The translations under genes were made by a program, and so were the position numbers. A stretch of 35,636 bases of DNA, taken from NCBI GenBank assembly GCA_019312665.1, contig JAFDCZ010000016.1, positions 1 to 35,636 of the forward strand, in the 5' to 3' direction. The notes beneath the pieces are model-generated. The model made no database searches. It was not told the DNA's origin and was given only the letters and a program-made list of their open reading frames with translations. This document shows, piece after piece, positions 16,087 through 24,597 of this stretch. Position 1 is the first letter of the stretch. The number at the start of each line of letters is the position of its first letter. Source of the stretch: Deltaproteobacteria bacterium. Its GTDB lineage: Bacteria; Myxococcota_A; UBA9160; UBA6930.

Positions 16087-16114
16087 GGCGCCGCTCCCAA
16101 CAAAACTAGACCAT

Positions 16115-16145
16115 GGTTCAGTATTGAACTAAAGTTCAATCGAAC
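16115..16145 (+). promoter_or_regulatory. Multi-half-site palindromic operator ahead of the tetR-FAD oxidoreductase unit
   Basis: A perfect 16-bp palindrome, TTGAACT-AA-AGTTCAA, occupies 16124-16139. A second inverted repeat, GTTCA-GTAT-TGAAC (16116-16129), overlaps it. A further GAAC at 16142-16145 gives four GTTCA/TGAAC-type half-sites in about 30 bp. The block lies just upstream of the ribosome binding site (GGAGG) of the TetR gene at 16158, where an autoregulating TetR protein would bind. TTGAAC could also serve as a -35 element. Confidence 0.75.
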
Positions 16146-16157
16146 GGAGGACCTTGG

Positions 16158-16781
16158 TTGGCGGCGGATGCGGTGCAGACAGGCTCGGAACACCGCTCGA
16201 GGCGCGAACGGAAGAAGGAGCGCACCCGGGCGGCGATCTACGACGCCGCCATGACGCTCTTCCGGAAGCGAGGCTTCGACTCGGTGACCGTCGAGGCCAT
16301 CTGCGAGAGTGCCGACGTGGCCCGGGGCACGTTCTTCCATCACTTCCCGTCGAAGGCCGCGCTCGCCTACGAATTTGGCAACCGGGTGGCGGCCGAGTTC
16401 AGCGCCCAGCGCCGCGACGCCCAGGCCGATGCCGGCAGCCAACTGCGCGGACTCGTCGATTTCATGATCGAGAGCCTGGTCGCCGACCGCGACGTGCTGC
16501 AGGTGATGGTTCGCGAGTTCTTCTCCAATCCGTCCGCGCTGGAAGCCGCACGCGAACGGGGCAGGGATTTCCCGGAGCTGCTGGAAGAAATCGTGCGCGC
16601 CGGCCAGGCACGCGGCGAGCTTCGGCGTGGCATCGACCCGCGGCTCGCCACAGCGATGTTGCTCTCCACCGCGAGCGCGATCCTCTCAGGAAGCGTGTTC
16701 CGGCCGGGCGAGCTCGATCTGGCGGAGATCCGCAAGCAGTACTTCGACCTGATCTTTCATGGTCTCATGGGGGCAAGCTGA
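16158..16781 (+). CDS. TetR-family transcriptional regulator
   Basis: The product has 207 aa. The DNA-binding domain is RAAIYDAAMTLFRKRGFDSVTVEAICESADVARGTFFHHFPSKAALAYEFG. The ligand domain follows with LRGLVDFMIESLVADRDVLQVMVREFF and a C-terminal helix MLLSTASAILSGSVF. The TTG start at 16158 is supported by CGGAGG eight bases upstream; no ATG is close. A palindromic operator lies directly upstream, so it probably represses itself and the FAD oxidoreductase gene that starts 4 bp after its stop. The inducer may be a substrate of that enzyme, which is inference from the pairing. Confidence 0.9.
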   Translation: MAADAVQTGSEHRSRRERKKERTRAAIYDAAMTLFRKRGFDSVTVEAICESADVARGTFFHHFPSKAALAYEFGNRVAAEFSAQRRDAQADAGSQLRGLVDFMIESLVADRDVLQVMVREFFSNPSALEAARERGRDFPELLEEIVRAGQARGELRRGIDPRLATAMLLSTASAILSGSVFRPGELDLAEIRKQYFDLIFHGLMGAS

Positions 16782-16785
16782 CAAC

Positions 16786-18288
16786 GTGAGCAACGACCAG
16801 AAGAACATCCTCGTCATTGGAGGTAGCGTCGCGGGCCTCGGTGTCGGCCTGACACTCTCGGCCGACGGCCATCGGGTGACGATTCTCGAATCCGATCCCT
16901 CCCCGATGCCCGAGAGCCACGCGGAAGCCTTTGAAACCTGGGAACGCAAAGGGGCGCCCCAGGTCTGGCACTCCCATGCCCTGCTGGGAAAGCTTCACAA
17001 GCTGATCAAGGAGCGCGCACCCGGGTTGCTCGACGAGCTGCTTGCGCGCGGGGCCGAAGAACTGCCCTTCGCCGACATGGCACGTCGCATGATCGAAAAT
17101 CCGACCTTCGAGCCCGAGGACGAAGAGATCGTGCTGCTGGCCTGCCGGCGGATCACCTTCGAGTGGGTACTGCGCCGACATGTTCTCGACACCGGACTCG
17201 TCGATTTCAAGGATGGTGTCGCGGTTACCGGGCTTGCCGCGACCAAGGACTCCACGACCGGCCTTCCGCTCGTCACCGGTGTGCGTCTGAAGGAGCGCGA
17301 CGGAACCGAGCGCACGCTGGAAGCGGATCTGATCGTCGACGCCAGCGGCCGGCGCTCCAAGCTCAAGCATTGGCTCACCGAGATCGGCGCACGCCCGATT
17401 CTCGAAGAGTCCGAGCCGTGCGGGATCTTCTACACCTCGCGCTTCTATCGCCTGCACGAAGGCGCGGAGCCGCCGATGCTCGAGGGCCCCATCGTGGGTG
17501 AAGACCTCGGTTACATGAAAGCCGGCCTCTTCCCCGGAGACGACCGTGTCTTCTCCCTGACGCTGGCGGTCTCCCCAGACGACGCGGTCATGCGCTCGGT
17601 CCTCCATCAACCGGGCTTCGAAGCCGCAGCGGCCGCTGTGCCGAGGGTCGCGGGTTGGGTCTCCCCGGAAACCTCGGCCCCCATCTCGAAAATTCACGCG
17701 ATGACCAACCTGCGGAACACGCGACGTCAATTCGTCGTAGACGGAGAACCCGTGGCATTGGGCGTCCTCGCTGTCGGAGACGCCGCCATCCACGCCAATC
17801 CGATCACCGGACGCGGTTGCACGCTGGCATGGATGGGGGCGGCCATGCTTGCCGACGCGTTGCAGAAGATCCCGAACGACTTGCGTGCGCTCGCCCTCGA
17901 GATCGACACCCAGATCGAGGAGCACATCATCCCCTGGTACCAGATGCAGGTCCAACAGGATCGCGACGGGATCGAGACGGAGCGCGCGCTGCAACGCGGC
18001 GAGGATCCGTTCCAGGTGACGAAGGCCGACGGGTCGACCGACCCCAAAGCCTTCATGCGCTCGGTGATCCGAGAAGGCCTGATGCCCGCCATGCGCAGCG
18101 ACATCGTCGTGCTGCGCCGTTTCATGAGATTCGGCAATCTCCTCGATCCGCCCGGCGACCTGATGCGGGATCCGGACCTGCTCCAACGCATCCTCGCCGT
18201 CTACAACACCCGAAGCGAAAGAGAGCCCCTCCTCCAGGGCCCGACACGCTCGGAAATGGTCGACATCCTGCAGAGCCTCGCGGCCTAG
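16786..18288 (+). CDS. FAD-dependent oxidoreductase or monooxygenase
   Basis: The product has 500 aa. The N-terminal Rossmann motif is KNILVIGGSVAGLGVGLTLSADGHRVTILESD. The middle carries DLIVDASGRRSKLKHWL (the DG-like ribityl-binding segment). A later VLAVGDAAIHANPITGRGCTLAWMGAAMLADAL is the GD motif that holds the FAD diphosphate. This is the order found in PHBH-type group A flavoprotein monooxygenases and their geranylgeranyl-reductase relatives. The substrate is unknown. I place the start at GTG 16786, giving MSNDQKNILVIGG; ATG 16759, inside the TetR gene, is an alternative. It follows the TetR gene and is probably controlled by it. Immediately after the stop begins structured repeat copy B. 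Confidence 0.87.
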   Translation: MSNDQKNILVIGGSVAGLGVGLTLSADGHRVTILESDPSPMPESHAEAFETWERKGAPQVWHSHALLGKLHKLIKERAPGLLDELLARGAEELPFADMARRMIENPTFEPEDEEIVLLACRRITFEWVLRRHVLDTGLVDFKDGVAVTGLAATKDSTTGLPLVTGVRLKERDGTERTLEADLIVDASGRRSKLKHWLTEIGARPILEESEPCGIFYTSRFYRLHEGAEPPMLEGPIVGEDLGYMKAGLFPGDDRVFSLTLAVSPDDAVMRSVLHQPGFEAAAAAVPRVAGWVSPETSAPISKIHAMTNLRNTRRQFVVDGEPVALGVLAVGDAAIHANPITGRGCTLAWMGAAMLADALQKIPNDLRALALEIDTQIEEHIIPWYQMQVQQDRDGIETERALQRGEDPFQVTKADGSTDPKAFMRSVIREGLMPAMRSDIVVLRRFMRFGNLLDPPGDLMRDPDLLQRILAVYNTRSEREPLLQGPTRSEMVDILQSLAA

Positions 18289-18289
18289 C

Positions 18290-18764
18290 CCTGAAACCTC
18301 AGCACTGTGCTGGCAGATCTCGGGATCCGCTTCGCTTCTCGTTCGCGGGCGGGATTCGCCGGGGCTGGGCACAGGCCGGGCGGAATGGCTCGGCCGGGGA
18401 TCGGGTGGCCGCGTAGGGAGCTGGACAGGGTGTTGCCCTTTGCGGCTTTGCCGCGGGCAACCTACGCGCACGCTAGAGGGAACCTATGCCTGCGCTTTAT
18501 TTCCGCCCGGCCTGCGCCCAGCCCCGGCGAAGCGGTTCCAGTTGCCAGCACGGCCAATCGCGGGGCGGGGGGCGCCCAGCGCGGAAGTAAAAGCGGAGCC
18601 AGGCCCGAGAGTACGCGCCCTCGCACTGCGCGCTCGGCAAACTCGGTGCACGCGCGTTCGAGGGTCTGGTGAGCCATGGAGCGCTGGGCGCCCCCCGCCC
18701 CGCGATCCGTAATGAGAAGCGAAGCGGATCCCGAAACCCGCGTGCATTGTGCTGAGGCTTCAGG
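18290..18764 (+). repeat. Structured intergenic repeat, copy B (most complete)
   Basis: This 475-bp element lies between two convergent genes. The outermost stem pairs 18290-18305 with 18749-18764 (15 of 16). After a 15 x 15 nt internal loop, a perfect 20-bp stem pairs 18321-18340 with 18714-18733. It encloses two big hairpins. Hairpin 1 has 31-nt arms, 18355-18385 and 18501-18531 (30 of 31), around a 115-nt loop that itself contains the hairpin GTTGCCC/GGGCAAC with GCGGC/GCCGC (18432-18461). Hairpin 2 has perfect 26-bp arms, 18557-18582 and 18681-18706, around a 98-nt loop. The two hairpins share motifs in opposite orientation (ATGGCTC beside an arm; CGCTTT-A-TTCCGC beside the other), as if one module had been inverted and doubled. 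Open frames inside are GC artefacts. Confidence 0.9.
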
Positions 18765-18786
18765 CGTGGGTGGAGGGGCTCTTCCG

Positions 18787-18963
18787 CTAGGAGACGCTTC
18801 GTGTGAAGGTCACGAAGGCCATCGCGGGCCTCTTGGAAGAGTCGCGCATCGCAAACTGCATCGTGTCGAGGTTCCAGCCCTGGCGGGTCCATTCGTTCAG
18901 GATCTCTTCCAGGGCCTCCGAGGTCACGTCGCTCGTCTCGACCACCTTATACTCGAGGGGCAT
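18787..18963 (-). CDS. Small DUF4177-like protein
   Basis: The product has 58 aa and begins LEYKVVETSD, followed by ALEEILNEWTRQGWNLDTMQF and ending AMAFVTFTRSVS. A YKVV strand, a helix ending in a GW dipeptide and a final hydrophobic strand are the pattern of the DUF4177 family of tiny proteins of unknown function. It starts at ATG 18963, sharing one base with the hemB stop (TGATG), so it is the last gene of the long heme operon. The open frame upstream is only the shadow of hemB. No role in heme synthesis is known to me. Confidence 0.75.
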   Translation of the reverse strand: MPLEYKVVETSDVTSEALEEILNEWTRQGWNLDTMQFAMRDSSKRPAMAFVTFTRSVS

Positions 18964-19937
18964 CAGGCCGAGAGGTCCCGGGCCAGGTCCTTGGCCGCAT
19001 AGGTGAGGATCCAATCCGCGCCCGCACGCTTGATGGCGATCGTGGCTTCGTGCATCGCGCGAGGACCATCGATCCAGCCACGCTCGGCAGCGGCGTGGAT
19101 CATCGAATACTCCCCGGACACATGATAGGCAGCCAGCGGGACATCGAACTCTCGGGCTGCAGCCGCAAGGATGTCCAGGTACGGAAGTGCCGGCTTGACC
19201 ATCAGGGCGTCGGCGCCCTCCTCGAGGTCGAGCCGCATTTCGCGGAGGGCCTCTCGTCCGTTGGGCGGATCCATTTGATAGGCGCGTCGATCTCCGAAGG
19301 CGGGCGTGCTTTCCGCCGCGTCTCGGAAAGGCCCATAGAACGCGCTCGCGAATTTGGCGGCGTAGCTCAAGATCGCGACCTGCTCGAAGCCGTTCTCGTC
19401 GAGGATGGTGCGGATGGCGGCGACGCGCCCGTCCATCATGTCGCTCGGCGCGACGATGTCGGCGCCCGCACGTGCGTGAGACAACGCCGTTTCCGCGAGG
19501 CGGGCGACCGAAGGATCGTTCAGCACCTCTTCGTCCTGAACGATCCCGCAATGACCGTGATCCGTGTACTCACACAGGCAGACGTCGGTGATCACGCAAA
19601 GGTCGGAAACCTCACGTTTGACGGCCTCCACGGCCCGCTGGGTGATCCCATCGGCCGCGTCGGCTCCGGAGCCTCGAGCATCCTTGGCCGTCGGGATCCC
19701 GAAAAGGATCACGGACGGGATGCCCAGATCCCTCGTCTCCTTGCACTCGAGCACCAACTGATCGACGGAGTGGCGAAACACGCCGGGCATCGAGACGACC
19801 GGCTCCCGCACGCCGCTTCCTTCGACGACGAAGAGCGGCAAGATCAGATCGTCTCGCGAGAGACGGGTCTCGCGTACCATCGAGCGGAGGGTTTCGCTTC
19901 GGCGCAGGCGTCGCGGTCGGGTCCGCGGAAATGTCAT
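18963..19937 (-). CDS. hemB: Delta-aminolevulinic acid dehydratase (porphobilinogen synthase)
   Basis: The product has 324 aa. HemB condenses two 5-aminolevulinates to porphobilinogen. The zinc site is present ([14 protein letters not shown], three cysteines). The two active-site lysines are in [18 protein letters not shown] and [14 protein letters not shown]. The N-terminal [23 protein letters not shown] and the C-terminal [22 protein letters not shown] segment are typical. The ATG overlaps the stop of cobA/hemD (ATGA), and AGGAGA lies just upstream. With hemA, hemC and hemD it completes the path from glutamyl-tRNA to uroporphyrinogen III, except for hemL (glutamate-1-semialdehyde aminotransferase), which is not in the window. 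Confidence 0.97.
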   Translation of the reverse strand: MTFPRTRPRRLRRSETLRSMVRETRLSRDDLILPLFVVEGSGVREPVVSMPGVFRHSVDQLVLECKETRDLGIPSVILFGIPTAKDARGSGADAADGITQRAVEAVKREVSDLCVITDVCLCEYTDHGHCGIVQDEEVLNDPSVARLAETALSHARAGADIVAPSDMMDGRVAAIRTILDENGFEQVAILSYAAKFASAFYGPFRDAAESTPAFGDRRAYQMDPPNGREALREMRLDLEEGADALMVKPALPYLDILAAAAREFDVPLAAYHVSGEYSMIHAAAERGWIDGPRAMHEATIAIKRAGADWILTYAAKDLARDLSA

Positions 19938-21532
19938 TCCATGTCTCCTCTCCGGGCACGAGCGATCGCCGATCCCTTGGTTTCGGCCATCGCTTGGATG
20001 CAGTGATCGACCGTCGCATTGGCAGGCTCGAGGGTCGCAGGAAGTCCGAGTTCGCGCAGGGCATCGGCAGTGGCGGCTCCGAGCGCCACCACGTCAATGC
20101 CGTTGGCTGCGGAAAGATCGTCACCCAGGCCCGCGGCAAAACTACGGGCGGCGGAAGGACTGGCGAAGACCAGTACATCCAGAGCGCCGCTCATCAGCGA
20201 TTCAACCATCGCCCGGCCATCGAAGACTTCGGGGACCGTGCGGTAGATGGCCAGCTCCTGAACCCGCGCCCCGACTTTGCGCAACCGGTCGGCCAGGATG
20301 CGGCGACCTTGCTCGGGTTGGGGAAGGAGAAGCTTCCTGTCTGCGACAAGGCCTTTTTCGATCAGGTGATCGGCCAGGCCCTCCGCGTCGTAGCGAGCAC
20401 TCGGAAGTTCGCCTGGCGAAAATCCCTCGTCCCGAGCTGCGGCGGCGCTGGCGGGGCCGACGCAATGGGCAGGGATCGCGAGGCCTTCCGGCGCAATTCC
20501 CCGGGCGCGCATTTGTGTCGCCAGCTGGCGGGCGCCGTTGGCACTGCTGAAGAGCAGGGCATCGAAGCCTGCCAAGCCTGCAAGCGCCGCATCGATCTCG
20601 GACGAGGCTGGAAGGCTTTCGATGCGAATCGTCGGCACGACCACGGGCAAGGCTCCCGCGTCGCGAAATGCCAGAGCCCAGGCCCCCGCCGAAGCAGCCG
20701 GCCGGGTGAGAAGCACGCGGCGACCGAAGAGCGGCAGATCCTCTGTACTGCCGATCTCGGATCGCAGCCGCACCACATCCCCCACCACGATGACAGCCGG
20801 GGAGGTGAGCCCGGCGGCTTCGATCTCCGCAGCCAGCTCTCCCAACGGCGCCACCACCACCTGTTGCGCTGGAAGCGTGCCATAGCGAATGGCTGCTGAC
20901 GGAGTGCTCGCGGCACGGCCGCCGGCGATCAAACGGGCCGTGATCTGCCGGAGGTTCCGAACGCCCATCAGGATCACGAGCGTATCCGCGCCCCGACCCA
21001 GCTCCTCCCAGCGAAGCGCCTCGCGCACTTTCGTTGGATCATTGTGGCCGGTCACGACGGCGAAGGACGCGGCGTAGCGACGGTCGGTCAGCGGAATCCC
21101 CGCCGCCGCGGGTGCAGCAGCGGCGGCACTCACGCCGGGAACGATCTCACACGCGATGCCGGCAGCGCAGCAGGCCGAGGCTTCCTCGCCGCCCCGGCCA
21201 AACACGAACGGATCTCCGCCTTTGAGGCGAACCACCCGCTTGCCGGTCCGGGCCCGATCGACCAGCAACTCCTCGATGCCAGCTTGACTTCGGGTGGGGG
21301 CATCGTGCCCTCGCTTGCCGACGTTGATACTCTCAGCGTCTGGCGAGATGAGTCGCAGGATCTCTTGCGACACGAGCGCGTCGTACACGACGACATCGGC
21401 AGAGCGCAGCAACTCGGCGCCACGCAGGGTCAACAGATCCGGTGCACCCGGGCCCGCGCCCACCAGGAAGACACGCCCCGCCCGCGACACTGCCTCGCCA
21501 TCCCGGAACGCCTGTCCGGCGCGGGAGTTCAC
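19934..21532 (-). CDS. Fused uroporphyrinogen-III C-methyltransferase / uroporphyrinogen-III synthase
   Basis: The product has 532 aa and two enzymes in one chain. Residues about 18-260 are the SAM-dependent methyltransferase Cob[69 protein letters not shown] and [10 protein letters not shown]. It makes precorrin-2 for siroheme and cobalamin. Residues about 268-515 are Hem[45 protein letters not shown] and [14 protein letters not shown]. It cyclises hydroxymethylbilane to uroporphyrinogen III. Fusions of this kind occur in several bacterial lineages and let the product pass directly to the tetrapyrrole branch point. The GTG start lies in the hemC stop (GTGA). Confidence 0.95.
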   Translation of the reverse strand: MNSRAGQAFRDGEAVSRAGRVFLVGAGPGAPDLLTLRGAELLRSADVVVYDALVSQEILRLISPDAESINVGKRGHDAPTRSQAGIEELLVDRARTGKRVVRLKGGDPFVFGRGGEEASACCAAGIACEIVPGVSAAAAAPAAAGIPLTDRRYAASFAVVTGHNDPTKVREALRWEELGRGADTLVILMGVRNLRQITARLIAGGRAASTPSAAIRYGTLPAQQVVVAPLGELAAEIEAAGLTSPAVIVVGDVVRLRSEIGSTEDLPLFGRRVLLTRPAASAGAWALAFRDAGALPVVVPTIRIESLPASSEIDAALAGLAGFDALLFSSANGARQLATQMRARGIAPEGLAIPAHCVGPASAAAARDEGFSPGELPSARYDAEGLADHLIEKGLVADRKLLLPQPEQGRRILADRLRKVGARVQELAIYRTVPEVFDGRAMVESLMSGALDVLVFASPSAARSFAAGLGDDLSAANGIDVVALGAATADALRELGLPATLEPANATVDHCIQAMAETKGSAIARARRGDME

Positions 21533-22461
21533 CCCTTCGACCCTTCCCGAGCTTCCTCGATCAAGCGAAGAGCACCTCGAGCCAGCGCTTCCTGCGCGGC
21601 GGCCCTGCCCAGCGCATCCGCATCTCCGGCGGAACCACTGGCCTCGGCGGTTACGATCTTTCGGCCATCGGGCGAAAGGACCCGGGCTCGCAGCTTCACG
21701 CGGCCATCGCCCAGGAGCTCTGCGCGGCCCGCGATCGGAGCGTGGCAGTCCCCGGAAAGCACGCCGAGAAATGCGCGTTCCGCGGTTATCGATATGCGCG
21801 TGGGCGAGTGATCGATGGCAAGCAGATCATCCGCAAGAGCTTCACCCTGACGACATTCGAGGGCTAGCGTGCCCTGGCCTACCGCCGGGAGCATCAGCCC
21901 TTCGTCGATGCGCTCGTCGATGCGCTCTTCCAGGCCGAGCCGTTCGAGCCCCGCGCTGGCCAGCACCACGGCGGCCAGATCCTCGTCCTCGAGCTTTCGC
22001 AAGCGTGTATCGACGTTGCCTCGGATTGGCACGATCACGAGATCTGGGCGATAGGCCAGAAGCTGACTGGCGCGCCGCACACTGCCGGTGCCTATCCGGC
22101 TGCCGCGCGGTAGCGCCTCGACCGTTGCACCCGAAGTGCGCCCAACCAGCGCATCCCTGGCGTCGGCCCGCATGGGAAACGCGGCCAAGGTGAGGCCCGC
22201 CGCCTGTTCGGGCGGAAGATCCTTCGCGCTGTGCACTGCGACATCCGCTCGGCCGTCGAGGAGTGCCTCCTCGATCTCCTTGATGAACAATCCCTTACCG
22301 CCGATCGCAGCAAGCGAGCGATCCTGGATTCGATCGCCGGTCGTCTGGATCTTCACGAGTTCCGTACGGCAGCGAAGAGCCACCTCGATCGTCCGAGCCA
22401 CATGACCTGATTGTGCGAGTGCCAGGGCACTTCCGCGGGTTGCAATGCGGACCAGCCTCAC
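21529..22461 (-). CDS. hemC: Porphobilinogen deaminase (hydroxymethylbilane synthase)
   Basis: The product has 310 aa. HemC joins four porphobilinogens to hydroxymethylbilane on a covalently bound dipyrromethane cofactor. The start (VRIATRGSALALAQSGHVA) fits the family N-terminus. FIKEIEEALLDGRADVAVHSAKDLP carries the catalytic aspartate. GSVRRASQLLAYRPDL and PIRGNVDTRLRKLEDEDL bind the cofactor. The cofactor cysteine is in LSGDCHAPIAG. The start is GTG 22461 with GGGAGG six bases upstream; the longer open frame is a shadow of hemA. It is 34 bp after hemA, one of the few real gaps in this operon. Confidence 0.96.
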   Translation of the reverse strand: MRLVRIATRGSALALAQSGHVARTIEVALRCRTELVKIQTTGDRIQDRSLAAIGGKGLFIKEIEEALLDGRADVAVHSAKDLPPEQAAGLTLAAFPMRADARDALVGRTSGATVEALPRGSRIGTGSVRRASQLLAYRPDLVIVPIRGNVDTRLRKLEDEDLAAVVLASAGLERLGLEERIDERIDEGLMLPAVGQGTLALECRQGEALADDLLAIDHSPTRISITAERAFLGVLSGDCHAPIAGRAELLGDGRVKLRARVLSPDGRKIVTAEASGSAGDADALGRAAAQEALARGALRLIEEAREGSKG

Positions 22462-22495
22462 CGCTCGCCTCCCTGCACGACGAACCGTCCGAGAC

Positions 22496-23812
22496 TCATT
22501 CGTCTTCCTCCCTTCGGTCGGCTTCTGCACCGGGTGCCCGGGCGTCGTCGAGGGCAAAAAGCACTCGAGCCGCCTCCAGATGAGCCAGCCCTTCTTCCCG
22601 ATCGACTTCCTGGCGCAGCCTCGCAAGAGGCGCGTGAAGAAGCTTGTTGATGATCGCCCGTGTGATGGACTCGACGGCGTCCAGATGATCACGGCTCCAT
22701 TCGAGGGATGCCAGACCGCGCTCGAGTTCGGCGGCGCGTATGGCCTCGGCTCGCGCGCGGAGGGTGCGAATCGTGGGCACGGCAGCCAGCGCCGTCAGCC
22801 AGCCCTCGAAGCGTTGCTCTTCCTCGAGAACGATGTCCTCCGCCTGAGCCACTTCGCGGCGCCGCTCATCTGCATTCGCCTCGGCCATTCCGGAGAGATC
22901 GTCGAGATCGTAGAGATAGACGGAGTCCAGCTGGTTCACTTCGGGTGCCACGTTTCGCGGAACTCCGATATCGATCACGAAGAGCGGCCGGTGTCGGCGG
23001 TCGCGAAGCGCCTCCGCCACGACCTGGGATGTCAGAAGCGGACTGTCGCCACCGATCGACGTCAACACGACATCACTCTGCTCGAGAAGGCTCGGCAGCT
23101 CATCGAGGCCATGGGCCGAGGCCTCGAAGCGGGCGGCGAGGGCCGCAGCTCGCGCCGGGGTGCGGTTGGCGATTCGTGCGCTTCGCAACCCGGAGGAGCG
23201 CAGACGTTCGAGAGCCAACTCGATCATCTCCCCGGCGCCGATCAAGAGCGCGGCCTTGTCCTCCAGGCTCTCGAAGATCTGCTTGGCGAGATCCACCGCT
23301 ACTCTGGCGACGGAGACGCCCCGTTCGCCGATCCGGGTCTCGTTGCGTACGCGCTTCGCCGTGGAAAAGGCGCGCTGGTAGAGCCGCGAAAGAATCGGCC
23401 CGCAGCTTCCCGTGGCCACCGCTGCCCGGTAGGCATCCTTCACCTGTCCCAGGATCTGCGGTTCGCCAACGATCATCGAATCGACGGAGCAGGCGACCCG
23501 GAAGACGTGGCGTACAGCCTCGGCATCAGACAGCTCGTAGAGTGCGGGCTCGAGCTCGGCGGGAGTCGGACGCTGAAACTCGCTGGGAAGCTCATGCTCG
23601 ACGAACGATCGGAGCCGCAGCCGGGCGGCGGCCGGACTGCGCGTCAGCACGAGAACTTCGACCCGGTTGCAGGTCGAGAGGATCACGCATTCCTCGATGT
23701 CCGGATCCGCCACGAGCTTCTCATTGGCTGGCCCCAGATCGCCAACGGCGTAGCGTTCTCGCAAATCCAGGGAAGCGGTCCGATGGCTCATGCCGAGCAA
23801 CAGGAGATTCAA
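22496..23812 (-). CDS. hemA: Glutamyl-tRNA reductase
   Basis: The product has 438 aa. HemA reduces glutamyl-tRNA to glutamate-1-semialdehyde with NADPH, the first committed step of C5-pathway heme synthesis. The nucleophilic cysteine is in CVILSTCNRVEVLV (Cys48). SVDSMIVGEPQILGQVKDAYR and RVRNETRIGERGVSVARVAVDLA are signature segments. KAALLIGAGEMIELALERL is the NADPH Rossmann motif, and a long C-terminal dimerisation helix follows. I place the start at TTG 23812, giving MNLLLLGMSHRTASL: AGGAG lies seven bases upstream, and the codon overlaps the stop of the hemX-like gene (TTGA). The ATG eight codons in lacks such a site. Confidence 0.95.
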   Translation of the reverse strand: MNLLLLGMSHRTASLDLRERYAVGDLGPANEKLVADPDIEECVILSTCNRVEVLVLTRSPAAARLRLRSFVEHELPSEFQRPTPAELEPALYELSDAEAVRHVFRVACSVDSMIVGEPQILGQVKDAYRAAVATGSCGPILSRLYQRAFSTAKRVRNETRIGERGVSVARVAVDLAKQIFESLEDKAALLIGAGEMIELALERLRSSGLRSARIANRTPARAAALAARFEASAHGLDELPSLLEQSDVVLTSIGGDSPLLTSQVVAEALRDRRHRPLFVIDIGVPRNVAPEVNQLDSVYLYDLDDLSGMAEANADERRREVAQAEDIVLEEEQRFEGWLTALAAVPTIRTLRARAEAIRAAELERGLASLEWSRDHLDAVESITRAIINKLLHAPLARLRQEVDREEGLAHLEAARVLFALDDARAPGAEADRREEDE

Positions 23813-24597
23813 GAAAACGCTCCTGCACCGACGACTGCGAAGACCAGGAGCGCGAAACCAGCAGCCGACAGAAACGCTACCGGTCGCGCGCCCACATTGA
23901 AACCGAAACGCGCCAGCGTTGCGGCGCCACAGAGCACCCAGGCGCCTAGCGTCGCATTGGCGTGGAGGCTCGCCTCCCAGAACCGACCCTCGGTCGCGTA
24001 GACCCACAACATGCCTGTGAACAACCCGAAGGTGAGCAACAGAAAGCCCACCCCGAGTCCAACGGTATTGACCCGATCGAGGCTCTCGAGAGGCGGCAGC
24101 GTGCGGACCACCCGGCGCTTGCGCTTGATGGCCCGATGGTGGCCAATGTAGAGCAGCCCAGCCCCCGCAGCGACGCCCAGGGTCGCCAGCCCGGCGCTCG
24201 AAAGCAGCACATGGAGGTGAGACCAGACCGGATGCAAGGTCTCGGTGGGCTGCGGTGCGTAGAGGGAGAGCAGCCCCGAAACGCAGCCCAGGAAGGCCGC
24301 CGGCGCCACGACCAGGATCAGGCCCTGTCCGCGCACCCAGAACAGCAGCCCCAGGTAGACGAGGGCTCCCACCCAGGCCATGAAAGAGAGCGCCATCGGC
24401 AGGGAGTTCATCGAGGGCATGGGGTCGAAGGTATGAAGCTTCCAGAACCCCCCGGTATGAAGGAGGACACCGGCGCCAAGAGCGAAGACCGCAGCGCGTC
24501 CGAGAGAATCCTTCCGCAGGATGACGCGGAGAACGGCGAGCAAGGCGGCCAGGAGATAGGCGACGGTCGCCAGCTGGTGGAAGAGCAATCCCATCAT
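23809..24597 (-). CDS. HemX/CcsA-like cytochrome c assembly-family membrane protein
   Basis: The product has 262 aa with about eight membrane spans (LLFHQLATVAYLLAALLAVL at the start, GFALLVFAVVGAGAF at the end). HTGGFWKLHTFDPMPSMNSLPMALSFMAW and HPVWSHLHVLLSSAGLATLGVA contain histidines and tryptophans typical of the CcmC/CcsA/HemX superfamily. The tryptophan-rich WGxxWxWD heme motif of true CcsA and CcmC proteins is absent (GRFWEASLHANATLGAWVLC lies in that area). This and its place directly upstream of hemA fit HemX, a membrane protein that affects HemA level in Bacillus. ATG 24597 overlaps the macro gene stop (ATGA). An accessory cytochrome c role remains possible. Confidence 0.82.
   Translation of the reverse strand: MMGLLFHQLATVAYLLAALLAVLRVILRKDSLGRAAVFALGAGVLLHTGGFWKLHTFDPMPSMNSLPMALSFMAWVGALVYLGLLFWVRGQGLILVVAPAAFLGCVSGLLSLYAPQPTETLHPVWSHLHVLLSSAGLATLGVAAGAGLLYIGHHRAIKRKRRVVRTLPPLESLDRVNTVGLGVGFLLLTFGLFTGMLWVYATEGRFWEASLHANATLGAWVLCGAATLARFGFNVGARPVAFLSAAGFALLVFAVVGAGAFS

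Noticed and set aside
16765..18471. A 568-codon minus-strand open frame opposite the FAD oxidoreductase
   Set aside because: It is the shadow of a well-supported flavoprotein and runs into repeat copy B. It shows no domain or start signal.
18462..18677. Open frames inside the repeat copies, for example a minus-strand frame beginning MAHQTLERAC that recurs in all three copies
   Set aside because: The frame covers the hairpin arms, many of the few differences between copies change amino acids, there is no ribosome binding site, and it ends differently in each copy. Structure, not protein, appears to be conserved.
23809..24597. Calling the gene before hemA a cytochrome c biogenesis protein CcsA
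   Set aside because: The tryptophan-rich WGxxWxWD heme-handling motif is absent, and the position upstream of hemA fits HemX better. The superfamily membership is kept in the annotation.
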